A stretch of DNA of 64,000 bases from Macrostomum hystrix (Eukaryota > Platyhelminthes > Macrostomidae), in assembly GCA_950097015.1 (NCBI GenBank), contig CATNEN010000033.1, positions 2,604,001 to 2,668,000 of the forward strand. The letters are read 5' to 3'. This document shows positions 30,201 to 40,920 of the stretch, in pieces. Under the pieces are notes generated by a model, which ran no database searches, was not told the DNA's origin, and worked only from the letters and a program-made list of their open reading frames with translations. How positions within the stretch are numbered: position 1 is the stretch's first letter; every line of letters starts with the position of its first letter. Made by a program: the position numbers and the translations under genes.

Positions 30201-32873
30201 GTATTAGACTTTTATCATAAACAGAAACGTCCGATGCAGTCATTGATCCCAAATGATCCTAAGCATAAAACATCCCAGGTAGGCTTTGATCCCCAGTAAA
30301 CAGCGCACCTGCATCTGATCTGGCCCGACAATGCTGCCCATGAGTCCCAGGGCGTGCGCTACAATGGACGGCGGCGGCAGATAGGCGACGCACTGGCTGG
30401 GGTCTCTGTCCAGCTCCGGGTAGCGATGCTGCAGCACAGAGTCCAGGGTCGGCTCCAAGGCAGCGTAAAGCTTGGCCCGCTCAGCCGGGGCGGAGTGGGG
30501 TCCCGAGTGCGCGTGCATGAGGGTGTAGTGCCTGGCCAGCAGCTGCATGTCCTGACGGAGCTGCCGCTTGGCTCGGTGCAGCCCGGCACCACAGTCGGCT
30601 GCGCAACGGTTCAGCTCCTGAGTCAGCTGCTGACGACGCTCGGCGATGGCGGTCTGCAGGCAGGGCGAGGTGGCGAAGCCAATGGAAGACAAGCGATTTG
30701 AAAAACGGACTGAAGGAATGCGTAAACTGAACTAGGGGAGGTGGACCTGAAGGAATAAAGGGTAGTGTAACTGAAGGAATAAAGGGTAGTGTACCTGAAG
30801 GAATAAAGGGTAGTGTACCTGAAGGAATAAAGGGTAGTGTACCTGAAGGAATAAAGGGTAGTGTACCTGAAGGAATAAAGGGTAGTGTACCTGAAGGAAT
30901 AAAGGGTAGTGTACCTGAAGGAATAAAGGGTAGTGTACCTGAAGGAATAAAGGGTAGTGAACCTGAAGGAATAAAGGGTAGTGTACCTGAAGGAATAAAG
31001 GGTAGTGGACCTGAAGGAATAAAGGGTAGTGTACCTGAAGGAATAAAGGGTAGTGTACCTGAAGGAATGAAGGGTAGTGTACCTGAAGGAATAAAGGGTA
31101 GTGTACCTGAAGGAATAAAGGGTAGTGTACCTGAAGGAATAAAGGGTAGTGTACCTGAAGGAATAAAGGGTAGTGTACCTGAAGGAATAAAGGGTAGTGT
31201 ACCTGAAGGAATAAAGGGTAGTGTACCTGAAGGAATAAAGGGTAGTGTACCTGAAGGAATAAAGGGTAGTGTACCTGAAGGAATTTTGAAATTGAAGGTA
31301 ACAAACCATGAAGCAATCAATTATTGAAAGACCTGATGAAATCAAGGATTAACAGACCTGATGAAATCAAGGATTAACAGACCTGATGAAATCAAGGAAT
31401 TACAGACCTGATGAAATCAAGGATTAACAGACCTGATGAAATCAAGGATTAACAGACCTGATGAAATCAAGGATTAACAGACCTGATGGAATCAAGGATT
31501 AACAGACCTGATGAAATCAAGAATTAACAGACCTGATGGAATCAAGGATAAACAGAAGTGAAGCAATAAGCAGGCCAAACCTGATATTCCTGGAAGCTGC
31601 GGTCGATCCGCTCGGCGACCTGCTGGCAGGTGTCCAGCAGCTTGGCCTCCCAGTCTGGCAGGGAGTCGAGTGTGCGCTGCACCCAGTCCAGGCGAGTCTT
31701 GGCAGCGTGGCCGGCAGTCTCCAGCTGGGCGGCCTCGCGCTGCAGCATGTTCTGCGTCAGCTGCTTGATGGGGTGGCCGCGGTGCTCGCCGGCCAGGCAC
31801 TCGTCGCAGATTGGCCGGGCGCAGTGGGCGCAGAAGAATGTCAGCGACTGGCGGGTGGGCAAGATGAATTCGAGTGCCGAGTCTAATACGACTAAATTTC
31901 TATTCAGCCCGCATAGTGAGGTTAGAAGTAAACAAAGGTGGTAAACAATTTTCTGTGTCTGAGCTTGTTTCGGTTTGATACGATAATCTGAGGAAGGAAA
32001 ATAGACGATATATCAAGGTGGATATTTGGGATTTGAGGTGGATAGGTTGGATGTCGAGGTGGATAGGTGTGATTTGAGGTGGATAGGTGTGATTTGAGGT
32101 GGATAGGCGGGATTTGAGGTGGATAGGCGGGATTTGAGGTGGATAGGCGGGATTTGAGGTGGATAGGCGGGATTTGAGGTGGATAGGCGGGATTTGAGGT
32201 GGATAGGCGGGATTTGAGGTGGATAGGCGGGATTTGAGGTGGATAAACGGGATTTGAGGTGGATAGGTGAGATTTTGATGTACATAAGTGGTGGGATGCC
32301 AATGAAGATATTTCAGAAAGGTCAGCAAACCTGTGAACGGTGCTCGCTGCACGGCACAGCAGGCTGGCTCTCAGGTGTGGCGGAGCCGGGCGCCAGGCCC
32401 AGGAAACGCTCGCCAGCGAAGTTGCACAGCAGCTTGGCAGCCGGCACCTCAGGCGCGTCCGGACAACGACGGCAGCGATAGGCGGAGCCGCCAGGCAGGC
32501 ACAGGACGGCCAGGCCGGAGTCCAGGCAGGTGTCGCAGTAGTGATGACCGCACGGCAGGATTCGGGTTAGTCGGCGCTGGCTGCAGTAGCCGCAGCTGAC
32601 AGCCCAGCGGAGCATGTCCTCCGGGTTGCGGCAGGCCGACAGGCCGTCAATATCGTCATCGGCGTTGGTATCCTCGGAGTCTGGCGGCATTGCTGACAGC
32701 GGCTGCGGCGGAGAATAAGCAAAGCCGGAGGCCAGAGCGTTGGTGGGGCCGCGCGTGCTGCTAGCCGGGCTGCAGCTTGCGGCTCCGTTGTGGCTGCGGC
32801 CGCCGCCGCTGCTGCTGCCAACGCTGCTGGTGCTGCCGTGGCCGATGCAGCCGATTGACAGCTTAGGGCTCAT
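27255..32873 (-). CDS. TRIM-NHL protein, Brat-type, with RING finger; five exons, about 870 aa
   Basis: Post-transcriptional repressor family; Brat-type NHL propellers bind mRNA, and a RING suggests E3 ubiquitin ligase capacity. Exons (minus): 32918/32873-32331, 31847-31581, 30653-30309, 30151-29562, 28122-27255, summing to 871 codons from the ATG at 32873. The RING is CGYC-x10-CGHHYCDTC...CRRC at about residues 94-140. The B-box 2 spans the first splice (CSEH...FFCAHC...CDECLAGEHRGH). A coiled coil follows through exons 2-3, then a Gln/Ala/Ser-rich linker. The six-bladed NHL domain begins KFGEFG and ends ASKDYRIYIYR. The blades GQFTEPSGVAVN, DTNNHRIQVF, YPNRVAV, HPRGV, ISDNRAHC and NYPIGVAV match Brat/NCL-1 rather than TRIM2/3. 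A Gln-rich tail extends past the domain. The stop overlaps a donor-like CAGTGAGT, so a further exon is possible. Exon 1 is open upstream to an acceptor at 32919. Confidence 0.88.
28226..29515. repeat. 29-bp minisatellite in a TRIM-NHL intron
   Basis: About 45 copies with core GGATCTGGGATCAGTGTGGC plus ATGGTATGA. Variants with ATTGTGG, AAATTGTGG and a GAGGATGAGGATC insertion recur in the same order, showing block duplication. It fills the intron 28123-29561. Confidence 0.95.
30742..31285. repeat. 24-bp minisatellite in a TRIM-NHL intron
   Basis: About 22 nearly identical copies with core CCTGAAGGAATAAAGGGTAG. Since 24 is divisible by three, three long minus-strand frames and one plus-strand frame are spurious. 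Confidence 0.95.
31320..31560. repeat. 25-bp minisatellite in a TRIM-NHL intron
   Basis: Nine to ten copies with core ACAGACCTGATGAAATCAAG. It follows the 24-bp array directly, so one intron carries two unrelated arrays. Confidence 0.95.
32025..32275. repeat. 20-bp minisatellite in a TRIM-NHL intron
   Basis: About twelve copies of GGTGGATAGGCGGGATTTGA, occupying the intron 31848-32330. The HLKSRLSTSNPAYPPQ-like frames are artefacts. Confidence 0.95.
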
Positions 32874-33024
32874 TGGCGTCTGCGCGCCGACGACAGAATA
32901 GGTGCGGCTCTGAGCCTCCTGGAATTAAGCAAGATGGGACTCCGACTCATACAATGGGAATTCGAGTTAATTTAATCCATAACGCAATACAAATGTTGTA
33001 AGTTGTAAGAATAGATTAGTTTAG

Positions 33025-33775
33025 GCTTTTGGATTAGACTGACTCAGGCCTGTGGATTAGATTGACTCAGGCCTGTGGATTAGACTGACTCAGGCCTGTG
33101 GAATAGACTGACTCAGGCCTGTGGATTAGATTGACTCAGGCCTGTGGATTAGATTGACTCAGGTCTGTGGAATAGACTGACTCAGGCCTGTGGATTAGAT
33201 TGACTCAGGCCTGTGGAATAGACTGACTCAGGCCTGTGGATTAGATTGACTCAGGCCTGTGGAATAGACTGACTCAGGCCTGTGGATTAGATTGACTCAG
33301 GCCTGTGGATTAGATTGACTCAGGCCTGTGGAATAAACTGACTCAGGCCTGTGGATTAGATTGACTCAGGCCTGTGGATTAGATTGACTCAGGCCTGTGG
33401 AATAGACTGACTCAGGCCTGTGGATTAGATTGACTCAGGCCTGTGGAATAGACTGACTCAGGCCTGTGGATTAGATTGACTCAGGCCTGTGGATTAGATT
33501 GACTCAGGCCTGTGGATTAGATTGACTCAGGCCTGTGGAATAGACTGACTCAGGCCTGTGGATTAGATTGACTCAGGCCTGTGGAATAGACTGACTCAGG
33601 CCTGTGGATTAGATTGACTCAGGCCTGTGGATTAGATTGACTCAGGCCTGTGGAATAGACTGACTCAGGCCTGTGGAATAAACTGACTTAGGCCTGTGGA
33701 ATAAACTGACTTAGGCCTGTGGGTTAGACTGACTCAGGCCTGTGGATTAGACCGACTCAGGCCTGTCAAAAATAA
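33025..33775. repeat. 23-bp minisatellite upstream of the TRIM-NHL gene
   Basis: About 32 copies with core GACTCAGGCCTGTGGATTAG, alternating ATTGACTC and ACTGACTC variants. It lies between the 5' end of the TRIM-NHL gene and the 3' end of the next minus-strand gene. Confidence 0.95.
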
Positions 33776-33835
33776 TTATGGACCTAAGCCCAATTAAAGA
33801 AAAATTAAAACGGCGCAAACGGCTTAAAGTAGCTT

Positions 33836-33841
33836 TTTATT
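33836..33841 (-). terminator. Polyadenylation signal of the three-exon gene
   Basis: AATAAA on the minus strand (in the context ATAAAAAATAAAAAGC), about 125 nt after the TAG stop at 33965. Confidence 0.6.
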
Positions 33842-33964
33842 TTTTATCATTACATAATTGCATTCACAAAACACGGTATAATTAAAGTTGTCTAGCACAG
33901 TTGAACTTATAATGAGCATTGCAATCTGAATAGGAATACAATAATATAGTGATTCAAAATGCTA

Positions 33965-36862
33965 CTAGTCTGCCGGGTCAAGGCCAAGCAAGTCTGCTGT
34001 CGGACAAGGCGAATTACTGCCAGCTTTGACTGCGCCGCAATGACTGGCGAATGATTCAACAGGCTCAGTCCACACTGCCGGGACCCAATCGCTGCCAACA
34101 TTCTCGTCCAGCTCGGACAGACTATTCCGGCGAGGCCAAACTAGTTGATTAAGGCTTTCGCCGTTGTCGCCAAGGATCGCCGATCTGCATAAGTCCTCTT
34201 GTGAGGCCGAACGCTTCCAGTGACGCAGTAGGGGCTGGGCGGCCGGATCGGCTGGCGGAGGCCCACAGTGCGGTAGGAGGTTGCTGGCTTCGGCGGACGT
34301 ATCAGCTGAGGCCTGGCAGCCTGAGAGCCACCAGCGGGATTCCAGGTAGCGCCAGGCCCTGGTGCGGGATAACAGAGTCTGCGGGCGAAGGAGATGGCTC
34401 AGGATGACAGGATTGCAGGCATTTGAGCTGCCTCAGACCCCCTGATACTCCAGTGAGCTGTCACAGACCCCTGATACTCCAGTGAGCTGTCACAAACCCT
34501 TGATACTCCAGTGAGCTGTCAAAAAACCTTGATACTCCAGTGAGCTGTCAAAAACCCTTGATACTCCACTGAGCTGTCAAAAACCCCTGATACTCCACTG
34601 AGCTGTCACAGACCCCCTGATACTCCAGTGAGCTGTCACAAACCCTTGATACTCCACTGAGCTGTCACAAACCCTTGATACGCCACTGAGCTGTCACAGA
34701 CCCCCTGATACTCCAGTGAGCTGCCACAGACCCTTGATACTCCACTGAGCTGTCACAAACCCTTGATACTCCACTGAGCTGTCACAAACCCTTGATACTC
34801 CAGTGAGCTGTCAAAAACCCTTGATACTCCAGTGAGCTGTCACAGACCCCTGATACTCCACTGAGCTGTCACAAACCCTTGATACTCCAGTGAGCTGTCA
34901 CAAACCCTTAATACTCCAGTGAGCTGTCACAAACACTTAATACTCCAGTGAGCTGTCACAGACCCCTGATACTCCACTGAGCTGTCACAGACCCTTGATA
35001 CTCCACTGAGCTGTCACAAACCCTTGATACTCCACTGAGCTGTCACAAACCCTTGATACTCCAGTGAGCTGTCAAAAAACCCTTGATACTCCAGTGAGCT
35101 GTCAAAGACCCCTGATACTCCACTGAGCTGTCACAAACCCTTGATACTCCAGTGAGCTGTCACAAACCCTTAATACTCCAGTGAGCTGTCAAAAAACCTT
35201 GATACTCCAGTGAGCTGTCACAAACACTTAATACTCCAGTGAGCTGTCACAGACCCCTGATACTCCACTGAGCTGTCACAAACCCTTGATACTCCAGTGA
35301 GCTGTCAAAAAAAACTTGATACTCCAGTGAGCTGTCAAAAACCCTTGATACTCCAGTGAGCTGTCACAAACCCTTGATACTCCAGTGAGCTGTCACAAAC
35401 CCTTGATACTCCAGTGAGCTGTCACAAACCCTTAATACTCCAGTGAGCTGTCAAAAACCCTTGATACTCCAGTGAGCTGTCAAAAACCCTTGATACTCCA
35501 GTGAGCTGTCACAAACCCTTGATACTCCAGTGAGCTGTCACAAACCCTTGATACTCCAGTGAGCTGTCACAAACCCTTAATACTCCAGTGAGCTGTCACA
35601 AACCCTTGATACTCCAGTGAGCTGTCAAAAACCCTTGATACTCCAGTGAGCTGTCAAAAACCCTTGATACTCCAGTGAGCTGTCAAAAAACCCTTGATAC
35701 TCCAGTGAGCTGTCAAAAAACCTTGATACTCCAGTGAGCTGTCAAAAAACCTTGATACTCCAGTGAGCTGTCAAAAACCCTTGATACTCCAGTGAGCTGT
35801 CAAAAAACCTTGATACTCCAGTGAGCTGCCGATGGCCCAACGATCATGTTTTACACCCAACTCATTACAACTTAATGCACAATGCTCGTTCGCATAGAAC
35901 CTTTGTTGTTAGTCACTAACACTAAAGGTGCAAATACAGGAAACTGGGATGTGTGACATATAAAACATACGATTCGAAATTCTACAAAAAATTATTTTCT
36001 CACGGTAAGAAGTGAAGATTTAGTGCAACTAGCTAAGATGAGCTTATAGCAAATGCAAATTCTCAGCTAAGTAATTCGAGCTGGCCGCATATTTGTTATG
36101 TAAGACGCAAAGCTGATGCAAAATAGCAAGCCAGCCTTTCTGGTCACTAAAACTATGTCCATTCGGAACCAATTAAGTGACTAAGAAAGCGGATACAAAG
36201 GGCCACATTCGGCTTATTCTATGCCTAAAAATTAAACAGAAACGTCTTAATAAAGGATCTGGGAGGTTAGTAGACCAATTTGAGGATCTGTTGGAAGGGC
36301 GGCAGTGCCATCTGAGGATCTGTTGGAAGGGCGGCAGTGCCATCTGAGGATCTGCTGGAAGGGCGGCAGTGCCATCTGAGGATCTGCTGGAAGGGCGGCA
36401 GTGCCATCTGAGGATCTGCTGGAAGGGCGGCAGTGCCATCTGAGGATCTGCTGGAAGGGCGGCAGTGCCATCTGAGGATCTGCTGGAAGGGTGGCAGTGC
36501 CATCTGAGGATCTGGGTGGATGGCAGCCCCATCATCAGGATGTCATACAGAGAGCCAAATTGTCTTACCTTCTCAGCTAGGACAGAGGCATCGGAGCCAA
36601 GACAAGTAAGAAGCGAGCCGTCAGTTACCTAAAATTCACAATAGCGAGCTTTACTCTGAAAGCTGCATAGCTTCTTAGACTACAATTGAATGAAAGCATT
36701 AATTCTTACCCTGCGATTCTTGCACGGCAGATCGTCGACAGCCGAGGGCGCCCCATCGTCCCATTCGTCAGGCGCCGACGACGCGGCCGCTTTTGATGGC
36801 GCAGCTACGACCGGCGCTTTTCTTCGAATTCGACCTTTGAAGTAGCTCCAAGTGGACTTCAT
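33965..36862 (-). CDS. Unrecognised three-exon protein, 208 aa
   Basis: Assembled by splice logic. Exon 1 36862-36710 encodes MKSTWSYFKGRIRRK... and ends at a GTAAGA donor. Exon 2 36628-36569 (20 codons) is bounded by TTTTAG and GTAAGA. Exon 3 34378-33965 follows CTTCGCCCGCAG and stays open for 137 codons to TAG. All junctions are phase 0. The protein has a basic N terminus, an acidic DEWDDG motif, a Trp/Arg-rich segment RAWRYLESRWWL, a possible phosphosite region (RHWKRSASQEDL, RRNSLSELDE) and a C terminus ending LLGLDPAD. No signal peptide or membrane helix is seen. The family is unknown to me. Supporting signs are a TATA box (36956-36951) upstream and AATAAA at 33836 downstream. Intron 2 (34379-36568) holds two minisatellites. 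Confidence 0.65.
34435..35830. repeat. 29-bp minisatellite in an intron of the three-exon gene
   Basis: About 48 copies with core GATACTCCAGTGAGCTGTCA plus a variable A/C homopolymer (CAAACCCTT, AAAAACCTT, CAGACCCCT). Length variation is confined to that homopolymer. Confidence 0.95.
36275..36515. repeat. 32-bp tandem repeat, about eight copies
   Basis: Core GATCTGCTGGAAGGGCGGCA followed by GTGCCATCTGAG. The second array in the same intron of the three-exon gene. Overlapping minus-strand frames (ALPADPQMALPP) are artefacts. Confidence 0.95.
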
Positions 36863-36950
36863 GTTTCAGATGCAGTATATGTATGTATTATTTAGCAAGG
36901 ACTGGAATCACTTGGCTCAGCCATTTCATGTGGGACAAATGCAGCGAGAC

Positions 36951-36956
36951 TTTATA
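36951..36956 (-). promoter_or_regulatory. Candidate TATA box of the three-exon gene
   Basis: TATAAA on the minus strand, in the context TCTATAAAGTC, about 90 nt upstream of the ATG at 36862. A start site near 36920-36925 would follow; a short upstream ATG occurs in the leader. Confidence 0.4.
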
Positions 36957-37599
36957 GATACGAGATCCTCCTCACAAGCAATTCGCATGCGAATTCCAAT
37001 GCCTCTGCTGAATATCTGACCCATGACTTCTACAGAAAATAGCTGCAGTAGCAGCTAAGGCAGTGAAGTGAGTCAGCCAATTCACTGCTAAAAATCGATA
37101 CTTATTTTGTTCCAATGGCTTTTAGTAGATCAACCGAAGCTGTTATATATATATTAAGTGTGTTGGGGAAAGGAGATATGAGCTGCTTTGAGCAATCGAT
37201 TAAATGTCTTTGCACCCTGCTCGATATTAGAATCCATGAACGAAAGCTCCAGCTGTGTGCATGTACAAACGAGTAGTACGAGTACAAAAACGAAATCCGT
37301 CAGAAAATATCTCTATATGTTGCATGATCTTTATACAGACTAGTATTGATCATTTCATCTCGGTTTTTTCGTAGCTAATAATCTGATAATGCAGATCAAA
37401 GTCAGATTTTGACATTCAAAATTATAGCTCAGTGTTCAGTTTGATTGGACTGGAAAAATCGTCATCAAATGACACAACTGAGTCCTGTTCGAATATTGCA
37501 GTTTTAGCCAATACAATCTACTTGAGACATAATGCTACGTAGTGTTGTAAACTTTCTACAAGAAAAAACTATTCTTATTGCTACTTGTAGCTACTTAAA

Positions 37600-37871
37600 C
37601 ATACATGCGCAACACCCGGCCGACCCGGCCGAGTGAAACGAGGGCCAAGCAAGGTAAGTCGCAAAAACCAATCGACCAAGCGCAAAAAAATCAAAGGGGG
37701 GACCAAGGGACAAAAAAGGAAGGCGGGAAGAAAAGGAAAAAGGGGAGAGAAAAAGAGAGCAAATGAGAGCAAACTAAGTCATAAATAGAGCAATGAAACG
37801 AACTAAGTCGCAAATGAGAGCAAAAACTAAGTCGCACGGCCGGCTAAGATTTGGGAGGTTGTGCATGTATG
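37600..37871 (+). mobile_element. MITE copy 1 (Merlin-type signature)
   Basis: A 272-bp non-autonomous element with terminal inverted repeats CATACATGCGCAAC and GTTGTGCATGTATG, and an exact 8-bp target duplication TACTTAAA at 37592-37599 and 37872-37879. The interior is purine-rich and carries repeated AACTAAGTCGCAAATGAGAG-like segments. It has no coding capacity. The same family recurs at 40006-40286 and, inverted, at 44568-44806. Confidence 0.9.
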
Positions 37872-37879
37872 TACTTAAA

Positions 37880-39516
37880 TACTAGGCCAATTGGAGCTAA
37901 ATATGTTAATTAAAGAAGGCTATATTGCTATGTTTCACCTAAGGTGGAAGGTATGCATTGGGCAACAACAAAAATGGATTTGGACATTAACACTAACATT
38001 ATTACAAATTCCTGGCTATCTACTAAATACTAGCACATTTTCTGGTATTCAGGATAAGGATGATACATAGTAAACTGGACATTTTAAAGGCAAAAAAGTT
38101 TAATGAAAAATTAGGTTCTTTTCAAATGCCAAAAACATTCCAATTCATTGGCCTCCAGGCAGGCTTTTTTCTCTAGGGAAGAAGCTAAACTGACTGCTAG
38201 ACAAGAAGACAGATGGGAATAGCAAATAAAAAGAAGCAATATTGAATTCACATATCTTGGCCCAACAAGTTGCAAATCTAATCCATGAATTTCATTTAAT
38301 GGACTAGGCTTTTTATACTGGGTTTAACTTTGGGAACACTTAAGTCACAGGGAGCCAAGCCTAGACTCTAAGGTGGGTGGCAAACTGTTTTGATGCAGTT
38401 TTCTACCATGAAGCTGGTCATCACTGTTGCCATATGGCTGAACACATTTTCATGGTGCAGCAGAATCCTTCTAGAGCAGCAGCAGCCATGAGGCCTAAGT
38501 TTCTTTAAGTGATCACAGCTGTGTGAAAGCTTGAGTTAAACATTTTGTCTATTGGGTATCATAACAATGGCCACCTAGTGGTAGGCCACACATACTGACA
38601 AAGATAAAGAAAATCACTTTTTTGTGATAGGAATACCAATTGCAGGACAGTTGGTCACAAGTCTCAAGAGCCCAGTCAGGCTTTGTGGAACTTAAGAATA
38701 GAATCACCACTTTTTGTCACCAATGACAATGTCCAAAAGCCTTTGGCTACTACCTAGACCAAAGCTGCACAATAATTCCTAGTGGTAGCAAACTCTCTCC
38801 TTATTCTGCTCCTTTATCAGCAGGTGGGATACCTAGTAGGCCACTACCTAGTAGTGACCTAGCAGAGACCAAGGTGGTTTATACTGGATAGTATGCAGGC
38901 AACTATCAGAAATCCTGATCCTGAATCCTTGCTAATCATTGCCATTATGATGTTTAGATCTTTATCTACAAGAGCCAGGACAGCTGTGGCTCTGGTCACA
39001 GTAGTGCTAGGTCATTTAGGTTGAGGGGGTCACTATTCTAGGTCTACCCAATGTTGAGCTACTTGATCCAAATAGTGATAATATGATAGGAAAGGGCTTG
39101 GTCCCTAGTTTTATGAATGAAGTCTGCATGGATTTTGTCTATGCTTTCTCTCAGTTGTGAACTCATGAAAAGTAACTAAAAATCAACAGAGCTCTTAAAA
39201 GCTGATTATAAAATGAAAAATAACAAAAAAATGATTTGGTACTATTAAAGTAGTCCCTTGTGATCCATTTTAGTTCTGTTGTGGTCTGGTCTGTTTCAGT
39301 GGTTACACAAATTACAAGGACCCTTTGGCTTTGACTGCACTTATGTATAAACTACTTGAAATAATTTGTGTTCTATGGAAAAAAAACTGTTTTTAAACTT
39401 GAACAACAATGGAAGTTAGGACTGTGCACAGGCCTATTAGCCTATGCACTTTGAGAATTATAAGGTTGCTTGCTAATAATATTTTAAGCCCATTGTAGTT
39501 CAAATGATAGATAAAT
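37880..39516. other. Intergenic, nothing recognised
   Basis: About 1.6 kb without a credible exon, array or terminal repeat. Composition resembles the 14-16 kb spacer. Confidence 0.45.
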
Positions 39517-39524
39517 CTCATAGC

Positions 39525-39999
39525 GGCAAAGTTCTACTTCCGTTTGTTATATTATTTTTTCGTTTGAATTTGTGCCACACGTGCATTCTGAGTTTGAAAA
39601 AGTTGTGCTGACGTGGCTTTGCCGTGACTTGACACTTGGATCTATGTCTATGGCAAAATCTGGCAAATATGGGGGAACAGGAAGCTTAGGCACAGAAATT
39701 CTGTAGCTGAAGATTTCGCGAAGGCCAAGCTGTGTCAAATGCATGGCATGAGTGCTGCTCTATTCAAAAGCCACCTCGAAGAATTCTTATGGCACCGTCT
39801 ATACCACAAGAATAGCTTTGGTGCCCTCCTCTACTGGATTAGGCACTTACCCGGGTTGAAAGAAGAAAGACTGACCAAGACTTTTCAGAACTGTCTGACC
39901 AAACTACTGACTTTTTGTTACCGTTAAACTTGTTTTTTTGTCGTTATCTGTCGTTTGCAAACAAAAAAATAATATAACGAACGGAAGTAGAACATTGCC
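39525..39999 (+). mobile_element. Internally deleted Merlin element (element C)
   Basis: A 475-bp element with inverted termini of about 40 bp (left GGCAAAGTTCTACTTCCGTT; right end is the inverse of GGCAATGTTCTACTTCCGTT). Its 8-bp duplication CTCATAGC is at 39517-39524; the other copy is split by a MITE into 40000-40005 and a repeat ending at 40296. The interior keeps only the last portion of a transposase. It is therefore a deletion derivative of an autonomous Merlin/ISXO2 element. Confidence 0.88.
39739..39873 (+). pseudogene. C-terminal remnant of a Merlin/ISXO2-type transposase
   Basis: Encodes MHGMSAALFKSHLEEFLWHR... and LLYWIRH, which align with the MHGTS-ALFESH-EE-W...FWI-HYY termini of the transposases at 41225 and 44847. 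All upstream domains, including the catalytic Asp residues, are deleted, so the fragment is non-functional. Confidence 0.85.
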
Positions 40000-40005
40000 C
40001 TCATA

Positions 40006-40286
40006 CATACATGCGCAACACCCTGCCGACCCGGCCGAACCGGCCGGGTGAAACGAGGGCCAAGCAAGGTAAGTCGCAAAAACCAATCGACCAAGCGCCA
40101 AAAAATCAAAGGGGGGACCAAGGGACAAAAAAGGAAGGCGTGAAGAAAAGGAAAAAGGGGAGAGAAAAAGAGAGCAAATGAGAGCAAACTAAGTTGTAAA
40201 TAGAGCAATGAAACGAACTAAGTCGCAAATGAGAGCAAAAACTAAGTCACAAGGCCGGCTAAGATTTGGGAGGTTGCGCATGTATG
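40006..40286 (+). mobile_element. MITE copy 2, inserted at the edge of element C
   Basis: A 281-bp copy, same orientation as 37600-37871, with TIRs CATACATGCGCAAC and GTTGCGCATGTATG and target duplication CCCTCATA (39998-40005, 40287-40294). It landed on the right junction of element C and split that element's target duplication. Confidence 0.92.
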
Positions 40287-40496
40287 CCCTCATAGCTTAT
40301 GATTTTGGTAATTTTGCAATTTTAAACTGAAAAATTAATCATGTCAAACTTAAAACTGCAAGACTACCAAATGAACTACTAAAACAAAAGTATACATTTT
40401 TCTAGCACAAAGAATATGTTAAGGGTTTAAAATCTATAGCCATAGGTTCTAGCCCATTTAGTATATTTTATACAAAAATATTTTTTTAAAGGCAGA

Positions 40497-40601
40497 GCTT
40501 ATTCCCATGGTCCCGTGCCAATAACTTTCAATTTTATCCACATGGATCCGTGCCGATAATTTTCTGCTTATCCACACGGCAGCTTGTATGAATAGGTCTA
40601 C
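40497..40601. repeat. Left arm of a 105-bp inverted repeat
   Basis: Pairs almost perfectly with 42642-42745 in inverse orientation. Within the arm, a motif like TTATCCACAYGG..CCGTGCC is itself repeated two to three times. The pair encloses Merlin element A. Confidence 0.9.
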
Positions 40602-40920
40602 AACTCTTTATATAAATATGACGTGCCGCTAATTTCTGAAATTTTATCCTAACGGTTCTGTTCTTTGAAACAAGGCCTTTTCGGGTTTGAACGTTTTGTT
40701 GAACCATCGAGCCAATAGATCGACAAAGTTGACAATGTGTTATGACAGTGTTCTACATTTCAACCTACACATTCATTAACCGACATTAATGTCATCCTTT
40801 TTAATTATTGTAATAACAAATTATTAAATTTTGTAATTGTTACATGTTTTCATTCATCATTTTCACATTTTCACATTTTTCACATTTTCATTCGAATTGT
40901 ATTGACTTAAAAAAAGTAAG

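Noticed and set aside
30481-31345. Proteins with SGTLPFIP-like repeats
   Set aside because: Artefact of the 24-bp intronic minisatellite in the TRIM-NHL gene.
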